This document shows, piece by piece, positions 41,717-52,130 of a stretch of 64,000 nt of DNA (positions are counted from its first letter, which is position 1; every line of letters starts with the position of its first letter). Where the stretch lies: the NCBI GenBank assembly GCA_963773035.1, contig CAVYZX010000025.1:124001-188000 (forward strand), given 5' to 3'. Under the pieces are notes generated by a model. That model did no database searches. It was not told the DNA's origin and saw only the letters and a list, made by a program, of their open reading frames with translations. The translations under genes and the position numbers were made by a program. The stretch is from CAVRXZ01 sp963773035 (GTDB lineage Bacteria > Acidobacteriota > Vicinamibacteria > Vicinamibacterales > CAVVIG01).

Positions 41717-42337
41717 ATGGGGCACGGCGAATTCTCTACTGACCCGGAAACCGTCTGGTTGACCGAGGAGGGAACGGACGATCGAAAGATGTCGCTCCTT
41801 CGAGATTTCAGCTTCAAGGATCCCGCTGCGAAGGTCTGGTTGGCTCCGGCCGGTTCGGTAATCGACGGCGCCTCGATTCCTCGAGCCCTGTGGACGATCG
41901 TCGGATCACCGTATACGGGCGACTACAGGCGGGCTTCAATCGTTCACGATGTCGCGTGCGATCAGGCCGGAGGCGACGAGAAGAAGCGCCGGGCTGCCGA
42001 TCGGATGTTCTTCCATGCGTGTCGCGCAGGTGGGTGCTCGATCTGGCAGTCGACGGTCCTGTATCTCGGAGTCCGGATTGGAGCTGCCGCCCCAGAGGTC
42101 CCCGCGTGGCACGCCGCGGTTGCCATGGAAACGTCGGGACCGCGGATCAGGAGGACCGCCGACGAGCTACGCCTCGAACGGGACTTCCAGGCCATTGTCG
42201 ATCGAGTTCTCGCACCGGGGGAAACCGACGACCCCCAAAAAATCGAGAAGCGTGCAGACGAGGCGCTCGCCGCCGTGGCTGGCTTGAAGGTTCGCGCGCC
42301 CGCCAAGAGGTCGCGGCGAAAGTCAGCAGGACGATGA
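41717..42337 (+). CDS. DUF1353 domain protein
   Basis: The 206-residue protein contains the DUF1353 core: VWLAPAGSVIDGASIPRALW and SPYTGDYRRASIVHDVACDQ, with conserved Asp and His residues. DUF1353 is often found in phage-related or cell-wall contexts, but its activity is unknown. The C-terminal 60 residues are charged and less conserved, ending in a basic tail (AKRSRRKSAGR). The frame is intact between two damaged genes. The start at ATG 41717 follows CGAGACT and is weakly supported. Confidence 0.75.
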   Translation: MGHGEFSTDPETVWLTEEGTDDRKMSLLRDFSFKDPAAKVWLAPAGSVIDGASIPRALWTIVGSPYTGDYRRASIVHDVACDQAGGDEKKRRAADRMFFHACRAGGCSIWQSTVLYLGVRIGAAAPEVPAWHAAVAMETSGPRIRRTADELRLERDFQAIVDRVLAPGETDDPQKIEKRADEALAAVAGLKVRAPAKRSRRKSAGR

Positions 42338-42371
42338 GTCGCCCGGTGGACTCAGCCCCTGCGCGCTCTCC

Positions 42372-42735
42372 CGCCGAGGCAGCAGAGCTCGCTGAGGACG
42401 GATCGAACGCGGAGCCCGCGAAGTCCGCAGAGGAATTACTTAGCCTCTGCGGTCTCGGCGATCTCTGCGTTGAAATGTCCTCTGCGTCCTCTGCCGTCTC
42501 TGCCGCCGAGGCAGCGGAGCTCGCCGAGACGGATCGAACGCGGAGCCCGCGAAGTCCGCAGAGGAATTACTTAGCCTCTGCGGTCTCGGCGATCTCTGCG
42601 TTGAAACGTCCTCGGCGTCCTCTGCCTTCTCTGCCGCCGAGGCAGCGGAGTTCGCCGAGGACGGATCGAACGCGGAGCCCGCGAAGTCCGCAGAGGAATT
42701 ACTTAGCCTCTGCGTCCTCTGCTTTCTCTGCCCCG
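42372..42735. repeat. Tandem 131-bp repeat array with GCAGAG/CTCTGC arms, locus 1
   Basis: Three copies of a 131-132 base unit begin at CCGCCGAGGCAGCRGAG (near 42376, 42508 and 42639). Each copy contains ACGGATCGAACGCGGAGCCC, GAAGTCCGCAGAGGAATTAC and then CTTAGCCTCTGCGGTCTCGG with GATCTCTGCGTTGAAA. The GCAGAG and CTCTGC words face each other, so each unit can fold. Open frames through it in several phases are an effect of the repeat. The same family returns at 58690. Confidence 0.8.
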
Positions 42736-43101
42736 ACGAGGCGGACTTGATCGGAACGGATCTCACGCGCTGAAATCGGCCGCGCGTTATCGGAGCTGAA
42801 CCTTCGCCTTATGACCGATCGTGACGCATTCTGGCGTGTGGCAGTCGTCGCGTCGTTGCCAGTGAGGACTGGACGGCCGCTGCCGCGCGCCCCGACAGCG
42901 CATGCTCGAAGGCATTGAACGAGGCATCCAGCAGAGTGGCCGTGCACGACTTCTTCCATCAGATTCTGGGTGCTGAGGCGTCCCACAATGATGAAGATCC
43001 GGCAGCTATGAATTTGGGAGCCCGGACCGGCAGGCACAGTACCACGGTGAGCTGCATTGGTCGACGGCGGAGTCGCTGCTCCGCAGGAAGGTTGGCAAAT
43101 A
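42736..43101. other. Gene-poor stretch with a protein-like remnant
   Basis: No complete gene is supported here. Just before the DinB gene, the plus-strand frame ending at TAG 43099-43101 reads SYEFGSPDRQAQYHGELHWS and then TAESLLRRKVGK. It looks like the last 35 residues of a real protein, but the frame has a stop upstream and no start. It is probably a gene remnant. The rest of the stretch shows nothing clear. Confidence 0.3.
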
Positions 43102-43668
43102 GTGGATCCGCTCACGGGAGAGCTCGCCGAGCATCAAGCCCACTTCCGCGAGAACCGTGTCCTGGCCGTTGAACTCTGTGGCAATCTGACCACCGCTCAA
43201 TTGAACTGGCATCCGCAGCCGGGGCGCTGGTCGATCGCCGAGTGCCTGGTTCATCTGAACATCTCGGCGAAACTGTTCGGACAGGCGATCGCCTCGGCCG
43301 TGAACGACGCGCGTCTGGCCGGCGTCGTCGGCACTGGTCCCTTCCGATATGCTCCACTGTCACGCTGGTTCCTGGGCTTCGTCGAGCCGGACAGCAAGAA
43401 GCGATACAAGACGCCCGGCAAGTTCGCTCCAGAGCCGTCCGAGCGGTTCGAAGTCGAGCACGTCCTCGAAGAGTTTCGAGCGGCTGGGACACGCTCGGAG
43501 CAATATCTACGTGAGGCGAACGGGCTCGGATTCGCTCGCGTGAAGGTTCGCTCGCCAGCCGTACCGCTGTTCGTTTTCAGCTGGTGGCTCTTTGCGATTC
43601 AGAGCGCTCACGGACGGCACCTGCGGCAGGCCGAGCGCGTCAACTCGACGATCGGATTTCCGTCCTAA
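43102..43668 (+). CDS. DinB family protein
   Basis: The 188-residue product has the DinB four-helix pattern: AHFRENRVLAVELCGNLTTA, then WHPQPGRWSIAECLVHLNIS, with the central His. A final helix contains QSAHGRHLRQAERV. Potential metal ligands are the His in CLVHL and in the QSAHGRH segment. The GTG 43102 start directly follows the upstream remnant stop; no ribosome-binding site is obvious. Function unknown; such proteins are numerous in this window (31932, 43102 and 63888). Confidence 0.75.
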   Translation: MDPLTGELAEHQAHFRENRVLAVELCGNLTTAQLNWHPQPGRWSIAECLVHLNISAKLFGQAIASAVNDARLAGVVGTGPFRYAPLSRWFLGFVEPDSKKRYKTPGKFAPEPSERFEVEHVLEEFRAAGTRSEQYLREANGLGFARVKVRSPAVPLFVFSWWLFAIQSAHGRHLRQAERVNSTIGFPS

Positions 43669-43672
43669 TCTG

Positions 43673-44622
43673 ATGGAGGCCGCCATCGAGCATCGTCGCC
43701 TCGAACTACTGGCCGCAGCGCTGAGCCTCACGCTGCTCGGTTCGTCGCCCGCAGCGGGGCAACAACCTGAGAGTGCGACTGCTGTCGCGTTTACGGAGGG
43801 CCCTACTGTCGATCGGGGCGGGAACGTGTACTTCAGCGAGATCGTCTCGATTGGGATCATGAAGCTGAGCCCGATGGCGTGTTGTCCACCTTTCGCGAGC
43901 AGAGCAACAACGCGAATGGCCTGCTCATCGATCCCCAGGGCCGGCTCGTAGCGTGCGAGGGCGCCGAATCGCAGCGCGCGGGCGTCCGTGTGACGTTCAA
44001 GCCGCGGATCACACGGACAGACTTGCCGACGGGCAAGATGGATGTGCTCGTCAACAGCTACGAAGGCCAAGCCGCTCGTGTCTCCAAACGATGCACGATC
44101 GACGGCAAAGGTCGCCTGTATTTACCGATCCCGCGGTGTCGCCGTTCTGTCGATCGAATGCTCCGGCCAGGTGACGCGTATCCTTCGGCGCCCGACATCC
44201 AGCGGCCTGACCGGATTCAAGTCGCCGGACGACAACAGCCGAGTGGACTCGTCGAGCGAACAATGCCGACAAAGGAGCGCGCATTCGATCCGTGCGTACA
44301 CACTTCGCCCGGATCGAACTGTCGCCAACATGCGGGTGCACGATTACTTCTATCCCGGACAAAGCGCCAATGGCATGAGCATCGACACGCAAGGAACTTA
44401 GCCTCTGCCGGGATCAACCAGCTTCGCCGGAACATCGGAGACCCTCGATACAAACGGGCATCTACGTCATCTCGCCAGAGGCAAGCTGTCAAGTTCATTC
44501 CGATTCCGGGAAGACTTCATCACGACAATGTTTCGGTGGTCCCAACATGAAGACTTTCTTTACATGACCGCGGAAAAACATCTTAAAAGGTCCGGACCGA
44601 GATCGCGGGCCTGCCACGCTAG
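43673..44622 (+). pseudogene. SMP-30/gluconolactonase-like protein, many frameshifts
   Basis: A secreted SMP-30 beta-propeller can be pieced together from all three frames. The signal and first blade (FTEGPTVDRGGNVYFSEI) are followed by VLSTFREQSNNANGLLIDPQ and GRLVACEGAE. KPLVSPNDA, TIDGKGRLY, RAYTLRPDRTVANMRVH, AGINQLR, KFIPIP, CFGGPNMKT, LYMTAEKHL and a final KVRTEIAGLPR come next, ending at TAG 44620-44622. At least seven single-base insertions or deletions separate these blocks. The amino acid blocks themselves are well preserved, so the breaks are recent or are sequence errors. Confidence 0.75.
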
Positions 44623-44673
44623 AACGGGTGCTCGCGCCTGTGACGTTGACCTCCACAGCCCAGCAATCCGGCG

Positions 44674-45466
44674 TTGAACCAGGGACCATTCCGGAGAGCG
44701 TTCTACGTCGCCAAGGGACCTGGCGTCTTTCAGGCCCCCGCTGCGACAACTGGACCTTCGGACGCCGGGCTGACACGGCGGTCCGCCAATCGCCCTTCTT
44801 GGTCGCTCGTTGGAGGAACAAAGCGCGCCAGCTGGCTCGCGCATCGCCCGGATCGCCGTTGACTTCTTTGGGCCGGTGCCGGTTTCGGAGGTCTCGGTTG
44901 AGACCGAGGTCTTGCGCGGAGGCTCACGAATTCGATCTCTGGGGCGACGATGAGAGCTCGGGATCGTATGGTGCTGCGCGCGACGGGCTTTCACGTCCTG
45001 GCCGAGGTAGGACGAAGCCCGGCCGTGTCTTCTTCGTTTGTCGTGCCGGACCTTCCAACGCGGGAAGCAGAAGCCCGCTTTCCGGGGATGGGGCGCTTTC
45101 CCTACGGCGACGCGCTGGAGTGGCGCTTTGTGTCCGGTGGATTCGGTGAGCTCGGTCCGGCTACGGTCTGGAGCCGGTCTCGGATTCCACTCGTGCAGGG
45201 CTGTACGCTCACTGGCCTGCAGCGGGTCTTGATCATGGCAGACGCGGCGAACGGCATCAGCGCGGTGCTGCCGTTCACCGCGTGGACGTTCGTTCCAGAT
45301 CGATCTGCTCGTCACCGCTCAACGTCTGCCTGTTGCCGAGTGGGTGGGAATGACCTCCCGAACAACCCTTGGTAGCGAGGGCATCGGCATGACGGACACG
45401 ATCCTGTTCGATGAGCAGGGTGCATTTGGTCGGGCGCTCCAGACCCTGTACGTCGCGCCGCGATAG
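44674..45466 (+). pseudogene. Acyl-CoA thioesterase family protein (TesB-like), frameshifted
   Basis: Read across frames, the product runs from about GPFRRAFYVAKGPGVFQAP into HGGPPIALLGRSLEEQSAPA, GSRIARIAVDFFGPVPVSEV and EVLRGGSRIRSLG. It continues with ATMRARDRMVLRATGFHVLA to TAWTFVP and ends DLLVTAQRLPVAEWVGMTSR and FGRALQTLYVAPR at TAG 45464-45466. HGGPP-ALL and the hotdog-fold strands are typical of this group. At least three single-base breaks (near 44775, 44945 and 45297) interrupt it. The exact start is uncertain. Confidence 0.65.
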
Positions 45467-45531
45467 GGAAGTGACGAGTTCTTCAGCTAGGATAGGTGCC
45501 CGATGCAACGCCCAAGAGGGAGCACGCGACT

Positions 45532-46919
45532 ATGAAATCACGACGAGAATCGCAGACGTGGTTACCGATCAGCGCGGCCGTCGCCGCCGCATTCGCCGTC
45601 GCGCTTGCTGCTGTTCACCCCCTCGTGTCCGCTCAAGGTTCTGCGGATCGTTGGGTCGGGACGTGGTCGACGGCGGAGGTCGGGCGGCCGCAGACACCGC
45701 CGCCGCCAGCGCCAGTGCTCCCGCCCTTCATGGCGAACCAGTGTCCAGCGCCCGCCCCGGCTACGCCACCCTCACCGACAGGCCAGGCCTTTGCCCCCAT
45801 GCCATTCACTCACTTCACAAATCAGACGCTGCGTCAGGTTGTTCATACGAGCCTCGGCGGGTCGAAGGCGCGTGTCGTGCTCAGCAACGCGTACGGGACG
45901 GCACCGATGACCATTGGCGCCGGTTCCATTGCCTTGCGCGACAAGGAGGGAACCGATTCAAACAGGATCCAGCCGCGCCTTGAACTTCAGTGGCCGTGCC
46001 ACCATCACGATCCCCGCAAGCGCCGTCGTCTACAGCGATCCGGTGGACTTCCCGGTTCCGCCAATGGCCGACCTTGCCATCGACCTGTATCTACCTGGCA
46101 CGACGAACACGTCGGCACCGCTCACGATGCACGTCGGTGCATTGCAGACGACGTACATTTCCGAGACGGGCAATCATGTAGGAGCCGCGACGCTTCCGAC
46201 GGTGGCCACGATTCAGAACTGGTTCCTGTTGACCGTGTGCAAGTCGTGGCGCCAGACGCGGCGGGTGCGATTGTCGCGTTCGGCGACTCGATCACCGACG
46301 GCAGCCGGTCAACGCCAGACACGAACAACCGATGGCCGGATCACCTTGCGCGGCGCTTGCTGTCGCAGTCGCCGCCGCTCAAGTTGGGCGTCCTCAATGC
46401 CGGGATCGGCGGCAACCGCGTGCTCAGCGAGGGGGTGTTCAACGCCGGCATCAACGCGCTCGCACGATTCGAGCTCAATGCGCTCAGTCAAGTCGGCGTC
46501 ACGCACGTCATCGTGCTTGAAGGCATCAACGACATCGGAAACGCCAGGATGAACCCGACGCCAACGGCGGAGGACATCATTGCGGGTCACCGGCAGCTCA
46601 TCGAACGGGCACACTCGAGAGGGCTCAAGATCTATCGGCGCGACGCTGACGCCGTTCTGGGGTGCGGCCTATTACACCGACGTCGGGGAAGCAAAGCGCC
46701 AGGCCGTGAACGAGTGGATTCGCACCAGCAAAGCGTACGACGGCGTGATCGACTTCGACAAAGCGACGCGCGATCCAAGCGAACCGAAGAAACTTCTTGC
46801 CACTTACGATTCCTGCGATCACCTGCACCCAAGCGACGCCGGGCTACAAGGCCATGGCCGACGGGATTGACCTTGGACTGTTCAAATCCGCTCAAGTGAC
46901 CCAATCAGCCGGGCGCTAA
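45532..46919 (+). pseudogene. Secreted SGNH/GDSL-type hydrolase, four frameshifts
   Basis: The N-terminus carries a signal peptide and a Pro-rich linker (QTPPPPPAPVLPPF). The beta-rich domain RQVVHTSLGGSKARVVLSNA follows. The SGNH blocks are VAFGDSITDG (block I Ser), GIGGNRVL (block III), GINDIGN and DHLHPSDAG-YKAMADG (block V His). Single-base changes near 45970, 46225, 46634 and 46844 move the reading frame; a base deletion at each of the last two would restore KIIGATLTPFWG and DAGYKAMAD. The end is TAA 46917-46919. Such proteins are periplasmic esterases acting on polysaccharide acetyl groups. Confidence 0.75.
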
Positions 46920-46968
46920 GTAAGGGCAGTGATGTAGGGTCGAAGGTTTCCATCGTGACCGAGCAGAA

Positions 46969-47046
46969 TGGAATTCACCTGAGTGTCTACTTCCGCTTCC
47001 CCTGATTTACGGTACGCGCTAACGCGCAGTACTCTCGCATCTTCTG
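46969..47046 (+). repeat. 78-bp direct repeat, copy A (left flank of IS30 island)
   Basis: This copy begins TGGAATTCACCTGAGTG, then CTTCCGCTTCCCC, GATTTAC and AGTACTCTCGCA. It matches 52022-52100 with about 80 percent identity in the same orientation. A near-perfect inverted copy of its first 13 bases (GAATTCACCTGAG) occurs at 47101-47113, so 46971-47113 could also be a small element with its own terminal repeats. Confidence 0.7.
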
Positions 47047-47151
47047 CTTCGAAGTGAGCATTTGTCTTAATCCACACATCGCCACAGTCAGACGCGAAGA
47101 CTGAGGTGAATTCAATTCCTCGACGCAACACCATAAGCGATGGGAGGCGAT

Positions 47152-48307
47152 ATGGGTGTGCGTTGGTCAAGGATGTCATGGAGCGAAAGGAACGAGCTAT
47201 GGGGGCGATGGCGTCGTGGCGAATCGCTCCGCGACATTGCCCACGCGCTGCGCCGTGCGCCGAGCGTCGTCTACACGGCAGTTGAAACGGGAGGCGGAAT
47301 TGCGCCGCGACCACGGCGGCGGTCCCGGCTCGCCCTCACCGACGGAGCGGGAAGAGGTTTCGCGCCAGCTCGCGCTCGGCCAATCCTTCCGCGGTATCAG
47401 CCAGCTTCTCGGTCGAGCGCCGTCCACGGTTTGTCGCGAAGTAGCGCGAAACGGTGGGCGTGGCGTCTATCGGGCGGCCGTCGCCGACGGACGTGCCTGG
47501 CGACGGAGCCATCGACCCCAGCCGTGCCGTTTGTCCACCCGGCCGGCACTCCGACGCGCCATCGCGCACAAACTCGCCCAGCAATGGTCGCCGCAGCAGA
47601 TCTCAGGCTGGCTCCGATGTACCTTTCCGAGCGATCCTGACATGCAGGTGTCGCCCGAAACCATTTACCGAAGTCTGTTTGTTCAGAGTCGCGGCGTCCT
47701 CAAACGTCACCTGCTCCAGCACCTACGCCGCCAGCATCACTTTCGGCACGCGCGCGTAGCGGCGCGGCGGCAGCCACGACAGGGCCAAATCCTCGACGCG
47801 ATCTCGATTCGCCAGCGACCGGCGGAGGTCCAGGATCGAGCGGTGCCGGGCCATTGGGAAGGAGATCTCCTAGAAGGCGCTCGGGGCACGTTTGTGGCGA
47901 CGCTCGTCGAACGTCAATCGCGTTATGTGATGCTGGTGCGGTTGCCGAACAAGGCAACCGGGACGGTGACTCGCGCCCTGGCGCGGCGCATTCGACGGCT
48001 CCCGCACGGGTTAATGCGATCGCTGACGTGGGATCGAGGCGGCGAACTCGCGGCGCATCGCGCGCTCACGATTGCGACCGACGTCCGCGTGTACTTTTGT
48101 GACCCGCAGAGTCCCTGGCAGCGCGGGTCAAACGAAAACACCAACGGCCTACTGCGCCAGTACTTGCCCCATGCCGCCGACTTCTCCGGCTACAGCCAGG
48201 CGCAGCTGGACGCCATCGCGTTTCGCCTGAATACTCGACCCCGATTGACGTTGGGATATCAAACGCCCGCAGCTAAACTCGCAGCGATCGTTGCGACGAC
48301 GGGTTGA
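47152..48307 (+). mobile_element. IS30-family transposase, one frameshift
   Basis: The catalytic DDE domain is clear: GHWEGDLLEG (first Asp), SLTWDRGGELAAH (second Asp) and NENTNGLLRQYLPH (Glu), in the IS30 spacing. The N-terminal helix-turn-helix part, MGVRWSRMSWSERNELWGR to RRRSRLALT, is in another frame. One base must be removed near 47343 to join it to EREEVSRQLALGQSFRGISQ. IS30 enzymes make circular intermediates and insert at specific sites. I see no clear terminal inverted repeats beside the ORF, so the element's ends are not defined. With the frameshift it is probably inactive unless slippage occurs. Confidence 0.82.
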
Positions 48308-48389
48308 AAACGCGTGAAAGGTAACACCGATGCGACTGCCGAGCAAAGAGGCGAGCCCGAAGAAGGCGCGCCTACTCTGCTCACATACC

Positions 48390-50395
48390 ATGCCGCGGAC
48401 GGAGGCAACCATACCGATTCCGTTGCTGCTCAACGGAAGTCGCCCCAAGGCGTTTCGGCGCATTCGCGTCGTCGTTGGAGCGGCTGTTATCTGCTGCTCA
48501 TCGTTGCTGGCCACTGCCGATACAGCTCCTGTTGTCACAGCTGTCGTCTCGAGCGCCGACTGGGTTGCCGCCGGAAGTGCAGTTACTTGGACGGCGTTTG
48601 TCGTCGGAGGGACAGGCCCTTGCAGTTACAAGTGGTTCGTGTGGGACGGTGCGCAGTGGAGCCTTGGGCAGGATTGGAGCCCCGACCCGTCGTGGGAGTG
48701 GACGCCCCAGGCAGCTGGAAATGTACTCGTTTCAAGTGTGGGTGCGAAACGCGGGGTCCGGCGCCGATTTTGATGCCTGGCGATCTTTTGGTCCCTACTC
48801 TGCGCCAACCCCGACCAGCCTCTTGGTCACCAGCCTTACTTCCGAATCTGGACATGCCCAAGCCGGCGGGAACTCCCGTGCGATGGAAGGCGACTGTGGC
48901 GGGTGCCTCGGTGGCACCGATGTTCAAGTTCTGGATCTATGACAAAGCCAGCTGGGCTCTCGGACAGGATTGGAGCGCCGCCGATACGTGGTCATGGATC
49001 CCTCCGACTGCGGGAAACTACCTTGTGCAGGTCTGGGTGCGGAACCCTGGTTCTTGGCCCCATTCGATGCGTGGTTGGGGAACGGGCCGTACGTTCGTGA
49101 CGGCTCCAACCGCGCTCATCTTTCCCGCGAATTCCCTGCTCTCCGATCAGTATTTCCGGTACCAGCCCGAACTCCGGTGCTCTGGACCGCCAGGGCCATC
49201 GGCGGCACCGGGCCGTACACGTACAAGTTCTTCGTATACAACGGTTCGACCTGGAGCGTTGGGCAGGATTGGAGTACGGCAAACACCTGGACGTGGGTCC
49301 CACCTTTGTCGGGCACTTACTTTGTTCAAGTGTGGGCTAGGAACGCCGACTGATCCAGTACCTACGATGCGTGGAGAGGCTCTGAGCCTGTTACGGTCGG
49401 CGCCTCCACTCCTCTTTCGGTGAAGATGACGACCGCGCCAATGACACCGCTCTTCGTTCGAGGACCGGCGGTATTCAAGGTGAATGCGATCGGAGGGACC
49501 GGACCTTACAGCTACCAGTTCTGGATCCACGACGGGGTCAAGTGGAGAGTCGGTCAGTCTTTCGGCTCCTCGGACAGCTTCAAGTGGACTCCGCCGATCG
49601 CCGGGATGTACTCCGTTCAGGCGTGGGTTCGGAATGCGTCGTCATTTCTCGCCTACGATGCGTGGGCCGGAACCACGGTCACGGTGATGCCGGCACGATT
49701 CAACTACACAGGAATCTTCGCTTATTCAGGCGAAGCCGAAACGCTTGTGGTGCCAAGCGGCGTCACAGAAGTCAGAGTGACCGCGACTGGCGCACAGGGC
49801 TACAACGGAGGTCTTGGAGGCACGGTGACTGCGACAATCCCGGTGACTCCTGGTGAACCGCTGACTGGTTTTTGTGGGTGGGCAGGGCCGGGGCGCGCGC
49901 CGTCCTCTGATGCGGGATTCAATGGAGGTGGAGGTGGCTCGGGGGGAGGCGGCGGGGCCTCGGACGTTCGTCGGGGGGGCACCGGACTAGGGGATCGAAT
50001 CGTTGTCGCCGGCGGCGGCGGCGGATGTCCCTTGGGCGGGGCCGGCGGCGGCCTCATTGGCGGCTCGTCCGGACAGCCGGTCGGTGGGGGTGGCGGCGGA
50101 ACGCAGGTGAGCGGAGGGATCGGCGGTTGGAATGGCTCCAACGGGACGTTTGGCGTTGGCGGCGCAGGCGGCCCGGGCCCCGACTTGGTTGAAACCTACG
50201 GGTGCGGAGGGGGGAGGGGGGCATTACGGCGGCGGCGGAGGTGGAGGCTTCTATCCCAATCCCAATCTTCCTATTCAGATCGGCTCGGGATTCAGCGGTG
50301 GCGGTGGATCGTCCTATTCGGCCCCAGGGGTCAGCGGCGTCGTTCACACGCAGGGCGATCACCCCGGAAACGGACAGGTAACGATTGCTTGGTGA
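48390..50395 (+). pseudogene. Secreted Ig-like repeat / glycine-rich surface protein, broken
   Basis: After a signal segment (VVVGAAVICCSSLLATADT) come four copies of a module of about 90 residues. The landmarks are GGTGPxxYKFxxxxGxxW, GQDWS, W-P, GxYxxQVWVRN and YDAW. Next is a Gly-rich domain from EAETLVVPSGVTEVRVTATG through long GGGGG runs to GNGQVTIAW, the pattern of glycine-rich surface proteins. Breaks occur near 48720, 48840, 49060, 49100-49150 and in a G-run near 50215. An in-frame TGA sits at 49351-49353. The same module is used in the large protein at 52131. Whether the damage is real or partly sequencing error is open. Confidence 0.7.
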
Positions 50396-50606
50396 GCTCG
50401 AGGCGTTGCCCGCGTAATCGATCAGGCGCGGCTACCGACGCGGAAGCTTCGGAGACCGAGTGACCAGGCAATTAGGTGTGTTCGCCCGGTTACTGCTCGA
50501 GCGTTTCGAACAGCCTGTGCAGCACGATTCAAACCCCCGAACGAGGTGGTTCCGCTCACACGGTGGTGGCATCGCAGAAGTCCTCACAGGACACGGGAGG
50601 AGCAGC

Positions 50607-51871
50607 ATGGACACGACCACGACTGAATTGCTGGCCAGGCTTGGTGCACTTGAAGCAGAACTTGCCCGAGTGAAGGCGCAGATCGGCGACGCGACGTCCG
50701 CTGCCGGGGGATCGAATCGGAGCCCGCGCATCCGACCATGCCACTGCCACCATCCTCTCGGCGCGACCTGCTGCGCTATGGGGCGGCGGCCGTAGGCGCG
50801 GCGGCCGTGGGGCTGGCCGCACAGCCCGCCGAAGCGGCCGACGGTGACCCCATCATCATTGGGGCCCTAAACACCGGGACGGTGTCGACACTCCTCGATG
50901 CTCGGGATGCGCCGTTCGGTGCCGGTTTTCAGGCGAATGGACGGTTTGAGGGCGTCGTTGGCCTGGCATTCGGTGCGAATGGGTTTGGTGTTTTTGGAAA
51001 CCACGTCGGCATCTTCGGAACTTTCCAGCAGAACGTTCCCGCGGTGGGTGTTTTTGGCACGAGTGCACAGCCCTTTGGCACGGGGGTCCTGGGTCGGAAA
51101 ATGTGGGATCGGCACCAGCCGTGCACGGTCTGATGAATGGAGGAGGCCCAGCAGTCCTCGGCGAGGTTGACTGGGGATGCCGCAGCGAACGCGATTGCCG
51201 TCTATGGGCGGAACCACTCCTCCTACGCCGGACCGGGACCGGGCGCGGGTGGGTTCGGTGTGTACGGGGTCTCCGTCAACGGGCATGGAGTCGTCGGCTC
51301 CACCGCGGCGGCTGGTGCCGCGGCGGTCGTCGGCACCGACAACGGTGTCGTCGGGGCCTACGCAGGCGCCTTTTTTGGATCGGTCATCGTGGCGGGCAAC
51401 TTCATCGTGGTGGGCGGAGCGAAGAGCGCGGCCGTGCCCCATCCGGATGGCTCCCATCGGCTGCTCTATTGCCTCGAGAGTCCGGAGAGCTGGTTTGAAG
51501 ACTTTGGCAATGGGGAGCTCGTGGATGGTCACGCCGACATCACCATGGAGGCAGGCTTTGCGGCCGTGGCGGACCTGAGCACGTACCACGTGTTCGTGAC
51601 GCCCTACGATGACCACAACTCGCTCTATGTGGCCGATCGCACCGTGAACGGATTCCGCGTGCGCGCGACTGGGGGGACGGGCTGTGGAACATTTTCGTGG
51701 CGGGTGGTCGCCAAGCGGAAAGACATCGCTGGCGAACGACTGGCGCCGGTCGCCGTTCCGGCCGCACCGGTTCTGCCGACCCAGCCAGACAGGTCTAGCG
51801 TGTCAGTCCCTCCAGCGTCGGTCGACCGATTTCGTTCTCCTGTTCAGAACAATAGCGTGAGTCGAGAGTGA
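50607..51871 (+). pseudogene. Tat-signal, Gly-Phe-Gly-Val repeat secreted protein, frameshifted
   Basis: The gene begins with a leucine-rich coiled coil (TTELLARLGALEAELARVKA). A Tat-type segment SSRRDLLRYGAAAVGAAAVG follows, ending EAAD. Next come repeats of GVFG/GVLG/GVYG type (GVFGNHVGIFG, VGVFGTSAQPFG, FGVYGVSVNGHGVVG). A conserved C-terminal domain starts KSAAVPHPDGSHRLLYCLES and PESWFEDFG and ends FSWRVVAKRKDIAG. Three single-base breaks lie near 50712, 51100 and 51165. ATG 50738 (just before SSRRD) is an alternative start that would leave out the coil. The repeats suggest a beta-helix surface or spore-coat-like structure; function unknown. Confidence 0.65.
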
Positions 51872-52130
51872 GACGACCACCCAGGTATGAACTGAGAACA
51901 GCCGCAGTTCGTTGATGATTGTGGCCATTTAGCGCTCGCAAGAGCACTGACCAAACCGGGCGTCGCCGATGAGCAGAAGTCGTGGGCTTTGGCACCAACG
52001 CAAATGAACGTCAGCGGGTGAATGGAATTCACCTGAGTGACCACTTCCGCTTCCCCCGATTTACCGTAGGCGCTGGCGCGCCAGTACTCTCGCACCTCCT
52101 GGGGCTGGCTCTTCAAGTCCAGGAGGTTCT
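51872..52130. repeat. Right flank: 78-bp direct repeat copy B within a gene-free gap
   Basis: The gap between the Tat-type gene and the next large gene carries the second direct repeat at 52022-52100: ATGGAATTCACCTGAGTG, CTTCCGCTTCCCC, GATTTACCGTAGG and AGTACTCTCGCA. It has the same orientation as copy A at 46969. No gene is supported in this gap. The two copies bracket about 5 kb with the IS30 transposase and two damaged surface-protein genes. Confidence 0.65.

Noticed and set aside
42372..42735. CRISPR array
   Set aside because: The units are tandem and alike over their full length, with no variable spacers, and no cas gene is nearby.
42359..42766. Open frames in several phases through the 131-bp repeat
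   Set aside because: The repeat period (131-132) is not a fixed multiple of three. The Ala/Ser/Glu-rich frames differ between phases, and non-coding repeats explain them better.
47108..48400. Terminal inverted repeats of the IS30 element
   Set aside because: I compared both sides of the transposase. Only a weak direct similarity (GCAACACC / GTAACACC) was visible, not an inverted repeat.
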